The notes below the pieces were generated by a model. That model worked only from the letters and a program-made list of their open reading frames with translations. It ran no database searches and was not told where the DNA came from. A stretch of DNA of 17,875 bases from Beroe ovata (taxonomy: Eukaryota > Ctenophora > Nuda > Beroida > Beroidae), in the NCBI GenBank assembly GCA_946803715.1, contig CAMPET010000004.1, forward strand, positions 842,962 to 860,836, read 5' to 3'. Each line of letters begins with the position of its first letter. Position 1 is the first letter of the stretch. The position numbers and the translations under genes are program-made. Below are positions 17,452 to 17,875 of the stretch, one piece after another.

Positions 17452-17548
17452 AGGTTCTGCATTCATGTTCAACGTGAAGAAGATCGGTCCCAGATTGTTC
17501 AAAGACGGAGGTCTGAAGACACTTCTGGAAGCGCGACACCCAATAAAG
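17452..17548 (+). CDS. Exd1: EXD1-like gene, second exonuclease-fold exon
   Basis: A 97-nt exon, acceptor CGTTTTCAG|A and donor ATAAAG|GTTTGG, phase 2 in and phase 0 out. It encodes GSAFMFNVKKIGPRLFKDGG and LKTLLEARHPIK. The pattern is the family's V.LFDV..LG...F..GL...LE...I.K, which forms the second and third strands and a helix of the DEDD fold. The spacing from the conserved Trp in the preceding exon to FNV equals that in EXD1 proteins, which supports the GTGAGT/TTTTCAG junction. A competing open frame over the same bases (FRIAWKFADKLF...) has no such match. Confidence 0.8.
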
Positions 17549-17710
17549 GTTTGGCAACTCTGAGAGCGAAATAATCAATTTCAAATTTAGTAATTAGTAT
17601 CGCATTTGCTGACATCAGCAGAAAACATTGGCAATCGATGTAGTGTTTTTGCAGAATATAACAGCTTTCTGCCCTCTATTATGACGTCATACATTGACAC
17701 GTGACCTCAG

Positions 17711-17875
17711 GTGGTGCACGATTGTAGGTGTTTGGGGGACATTCTCCTGCACCAGTACAATGTCAATCTGACAGCGGAGAGCATTTTCGATACACACGCT
17801 GCGGACCTGCTCATACAGAGCAAGACACTCCATACACTGTTAGCTGAGATGAAGTGTTGTAGGGGGGGGGGGGGG
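17711..17875 (+). CDS. Exd1: EXD1-like gene, ExoII-motif exon (cut by window edge)
   Basis: The exon starts after GTGACCTCAG in phase 0 and is open to the right edge. It encodes VVHDCRCLGDILLHQYNVNL, then TAESIFDTHAADLL. This matches the signature of EXD1/Egalitarian-type domains, KVIHDCR..S..L..QFG..L.NVFDTQ.AD, with a two- or three-residue insertion before FDT. The third catalytic segment and the C-terminus are outside the window. The last 14 bases are all G, so the final residues are unreliable. Related domains occur in WRN/EXD2 and RNase D, but HDCR..(S/G)D and FDT.AAD point to the EXD1/Egalitarian branch. Confidence 0.85.
   Translation, partial: MVHDCRCLGDILLHQYNVNLTAESIFDTHAADLLIQSKTLHTLLAEMKCCRGGGG
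17862..17875. repeat. Poly-G run at window end
   Basis: Fourteen G at the right edge, inside the exon frame of the EXD1-like gene. It may be a sequencing or assembly artefact at a contig end. Confidence 0.9.

Overview
This window looks like nuclear DNA from an invertebrate animal. The coding sequence is split into short exons with GT..AG introns. There are long, impure CA/TG and CT microsatellites, several minisatellites, mobile-element debris and single N bases inside simple repeats. The three genes I recognise are animal genes. A marine or early-branching invertebrate is my guess; I cannot name the lineage from sequence alone. There is no bacterial signature (no operons, no Shine-Dalgarno sites).

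Layout. (1) Left half, minus strand: the 5' part of an alpha-actinin gene. Two alternative first coding exons lie at 8693-8797 and 7089-7148. Each joins in phase 0 to a shared exon 2 (5240-5344), followed by exon 3 (3258-3387). Together they give the N-terminal tail and most of the first calponin-homology (CH1) actin-binding domain. The rest of the gene must lie beyond position 1. Positions 1-3257 hold microsatellites, minisatellites and one unexplained candidate terminal exon (409-615, minus). (2) 9560-10260: a boundary region with a degraded retroelement-like reading frame, a CpG-dense stretch, a 98-bp foldback element flanked by a perfect 8-bp direct repeat, and a second related foldback. 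It lies between the divergent alpha-actinin and FNIP genes. (3) 10257-13211, plus strand: a compact folliculin-interacting protein (FNIP) gene in four exons, about 702 residues, probably complete. A polyadenylation signal candidate lies at 13558. (4) 13212-15890: AT-rich intergenic DNA. (5) 15888-17875, plus strand: the 5' part of a gene for an EXD1-like 3'-5' exonuclease-fold protein (piRNA pathway), cut off by the right edge, which ends in 14 consecutive G.

The three genes have unrelated roles as far as is known: actin crosslinking, lysosomal amino-acid/TORC1 signalling through folliculin and the Rag GTPases, and piRNA biogenesis. They do not form a functional cluster. The observations most worth a second look are the paired first exons of alpha-actinin, the foldback family with an 8-bp target duplication, a dense AP-1/CCAAT/CCAAT/RFX-like motif group inside an alpha-actinin intron, the apparent loss of a catalytic Asp in the EXD1-like protein, and unusually frequent GTTT 5' splice sites.
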